Assembly: GCF_005860765.1 (NCBI RefSeq)
Contig: NZ_VCEI01000025.1
Span: 124,001-188,000 of the forward strand
Reading direction: 5' to 3'
Source: Dyadobacter sediminis
GTDB lineage: Bacteria > Bacteroidota > Bacteroidia > Cytophagales > Spirosomataceae
DNA length: 64,000 nucleotides
In this document: positions 62,454-64,000 of the stretch, piece by piece
Layout of the letters: each line of letters starts with the position of its first letter
How positions within the stretch are numbered: the first letter of the stretch is position 1
Translations under genes and position numbers: made by a program
Notes under the pieces: generated by a model
What the model was told of the DNA's origin: nothing
Databases searched by the model: none
Seen by the model: the letters and a program-made list of their open reading frames with translations, nothing else

Positions 62454-64000
62454 ATGTCAGAGAATAAAAACAAGCTTAAAAAAAAACAATCCGGCCAAAT
62501 ACCTGGTTTTATTGTTGCCATCGGCGGTTCGACAGGAGCACTGGAAGCGTTGACGCAGATTCTGGAACTGCTTTCCACCACAACCGGACTTGCATTTATC
62601 TATATACAGCATGCTTTTACGGAGCATGAAACCCGGCTGGAAACTACGCTGGATACGCTTACGTCCATGCCTGTGCTGAAAGCTGCCGAAGGGCTCAGGA
62701 TTCTGCCGGATCATTTCTATATTGTTTATCCGGATTCCGGGCTGGAAGCAGTTGACGGGAAATTTGTGCTGGTTAACAGCAACTTGCCGTCTGAATCATA
62801 TATGCCGGTTGACAGCTTTTTTATATCTTTATCTGAACATCAGAAAGACGGTATTATCGGCATTGTGCTATCCGGGATCGGAAGCGACGGCACACTGGGC
62901 CTTAAAGCAATCAAGTCGGCGGGCGGCATAACGATTGTACAGGACGAAAGTGCCAAATTCCAAAGTATGCCGATGTCTGCAATTTCCGAGGAAGTTGTGG
63001 ACCTGATCCTTTCTCCCAAAGAAATTGCCATAGAATTACAAAGGCTAAGCAAGAATTCGGCCATTTTCAGGTCATTCGAGTTTAACGAAGAGCAGCAGGA
63101 GGCTGTTGATAAAGATCTTGTCCTGATTCTCAGATATCTTAAAAAATCACTCGGGGTAGATTTTGAAAATTATAAGATCACAACAATCAGAAGACGGATT
63201 ATAAGACGCATGCTGCTTTTCAAGCTGGAAACCTTTGCAAGTTATCTCCAGTACCTGAAACTGCATGCCTCGGAAGCTAACCTGCTTTACGGCGACCTGC
63301 TGATCAATGTAACCAATTTTTTCCGGGATACAGATACAATGGCGTACCTGAAAGATGAGCTGGTGCCGAAAATCATAGACAACAAGAGCCCTGGAGAAGC
63401 GATCAGGATATGGGTCGCAGGATGCTCCACCGGTCAGGAAGCATATTCGCTGGCAATCATCTTTCTGGAAGTAATCGGAACCCGGGCGGCAAACATTCAT
63501 ATTTTTGCAAGTGACCTCAGCGAAGCAGCCATCGCAAAGGCAAGGCTGGGCATTTACTCAGCAAGCGAAGTACAGGATATCTCGGCGGGACGGCTTGAAC
63601 GTTTTTTTGTAAAAGTGGACGGTACTTACCGGATTAACAAAGCAGTTCGTGACCTTTGCGTATTTGCGCCGCATAACCTGCTGAAAGATCCTCCCTTTTC
63701 AAGGCTTGATCTGGTAAGTTGCCGCAATGTTTTGATTTATTTTGACAATCAGTTACAGCAGCAGGCTTTGAAAAGCTTTCATTATGCGCTGAATCCGGAA
63801 GGACATTTGCTGCTGGGAAAATCGGAAGGAGCAAGCAGCGTTGCTTCCCTGTTTACCCAGACAGACAAAAATCACAAGGTTTTTACACGCAGAAACGGTT
63901 ATTCTGCCAAAATCCTTTATGATGTCGGTTCTTATACAAATGAAGCCAAACTACCCCAGATGCCACAAAAAAGGCCAGTATCGGGTAACTCACCCGTAAC
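62454..64000 (+). CDS. CheB-CheR fusion chemotaxis-type protein, 3' end outside window
   Basis: At least 515 residues, running off the right edge. It starts at 62454 (MSENKNKLKKKQ). The CheB methylesterase domain (about 15-195) has IGGSTGA for the nucleophile Ser, IQHAF for the His and LSGIGSDGTLG for the Asp. The CheR methyltransferase domain (about 210-480) has the SAM loop WVAGCSTGQEAYS and SCRNVLIYF. Such fusions usually continue with PAS and histidine kinase domains; these lie outside. No receiver domain precedes CheB. It methylates and demethylates receptors or an unknown target; no other che gene is in view. Confidence 0.92.
   Translation, partial: MSENKNKLKKKQSGQIPGFIVAIGGSTGALEALTQILELLSTTTGLAFIYIQHAFTEHETRLETTLDTLTSMPVLKAAEGLRILPDHFYIVYPDSGLEAVDGKFVLVNSNLPSESYMPVDSFFISLSEHQKDGIIGIVLSGIGSDGTLGLKAIKSAGGITIVQDESAKFQSMPMSAISEEVVDLILSPKEIAIELQRLSKNSAIFRSFEFNEEQQEAVDKDLVLILRYLKKSLGVDFENYKITTIRRRIIRRMLLFKLETFASYLQYLKLHASEANLLYGDLLINVTNFFRDTDTMAYLKDELVPKIIDNKSPGEAIRIWVAGCSTGQEAYSLAIIFLEVIGTRAANIHIFASDLSEAAIAKARLGIYSASEVQDISAGRLERFFVKVDGTYRINKAVRDLCVFAPHNLLKDPPFSRLDLVSCRNVLIYFDNQLQQQALKSFHYALNPEGHLLLGKSEGASSVASLFTQTDKNHKVFTRRNGYSAKILYDVGSYTNEAKLPQMPQKRPVSGNSPV

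Overview
The window reads as chromosomal DNA of a Bacteroidota bacterium of the Cytophagales type, most like Dyadobacter or a relative. This is a judgement from protein families and gene style, not a database match. The reasons are the tandem double-FtsX permeases, outer-membrane beta-barrel proteins of the OMP_b-brl type, DUF2911/DUF4097/DUF1361 families, an Nfu-type Fe-S scaffold, TAnnTTTG-like -7 boxes and little sign of Shine-Dalgarno sites.

Left third (1-27 kb). The 3' part of an ABC ATPase gene and a small exported protein are followed by eight full-length, same-strand paralogous MacB/FtsX-type permeases of about 800 residues (1210, 3844, 7243, 9714, 16504, 19231, 21814 and 24492) and a short decayed ninth (1041-1136). 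Between them lie a VapC/DUF2281 toxin-antitoxin pair, a Spy/CpxP-like small protein, an outer-membrane beta-barrel protein, an array of about four 203-bp palindrome-rich repeats (15.46-16.29 kb), and spacers built of AGCTAA-type words and 76-bp repeats.

A 16-bp dyad, TGTYC-N6-GRACA, stands 129-150 bp upstream of four of these permeases and of a DUF4097 protein, and about 200 bp upstream of a small unknown gene. A degenerate doubled form stands at the same distance upstream of the ABC ATPase-TolC operon at 61.8-59.8 kb on the other strand. A TGG(C/T)A-like element follows the dyads, mostly at 44-45, 55 or 65-68 bp. I read this as one regulon, possibly sigma-54 dependent, joining permeases, an ATPase and an outer-membrane channel into an envelope efflux or envelope-stress system.

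Middle (27-53 kb). This part is mostly housekeeping and envelope functions: a Wzi-like protein, a class A beta-lactamase-like serine hydrolase, a CBM9-like protein, GNAT, a DUF885-like lipoprotein, DUF4097, a ComEA-like HhH protein, a LOG-family protein, RpiB, RbfA, a LolC/E-like permease, an M1 aminopeptidase, a LacI regulator with a pair of operator-like sites, a ferredoxin-reductase-like flavoprotein beside a protein with a DIDDTA motif, Nfu, L27 and L21, a thioredoxin-like protein, an SMP-30 protein, a DUF1361 gene broken by one in-frame TAG, DgkA, and an AT-rich repeat lipoprotein that looks acquired.

Right end (53-64 kb). DUF2911, RecG, an FGGY kinase, an SGNH hydrolase, two beta-barrel proteins, TolC plus ABC ATPase, about 680 bp without a convincing gene, and the start of a CheB-CheR fusion that runs off the window. 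No rRNA, tRNA, CRISPR array or insertion sequence was recognised.
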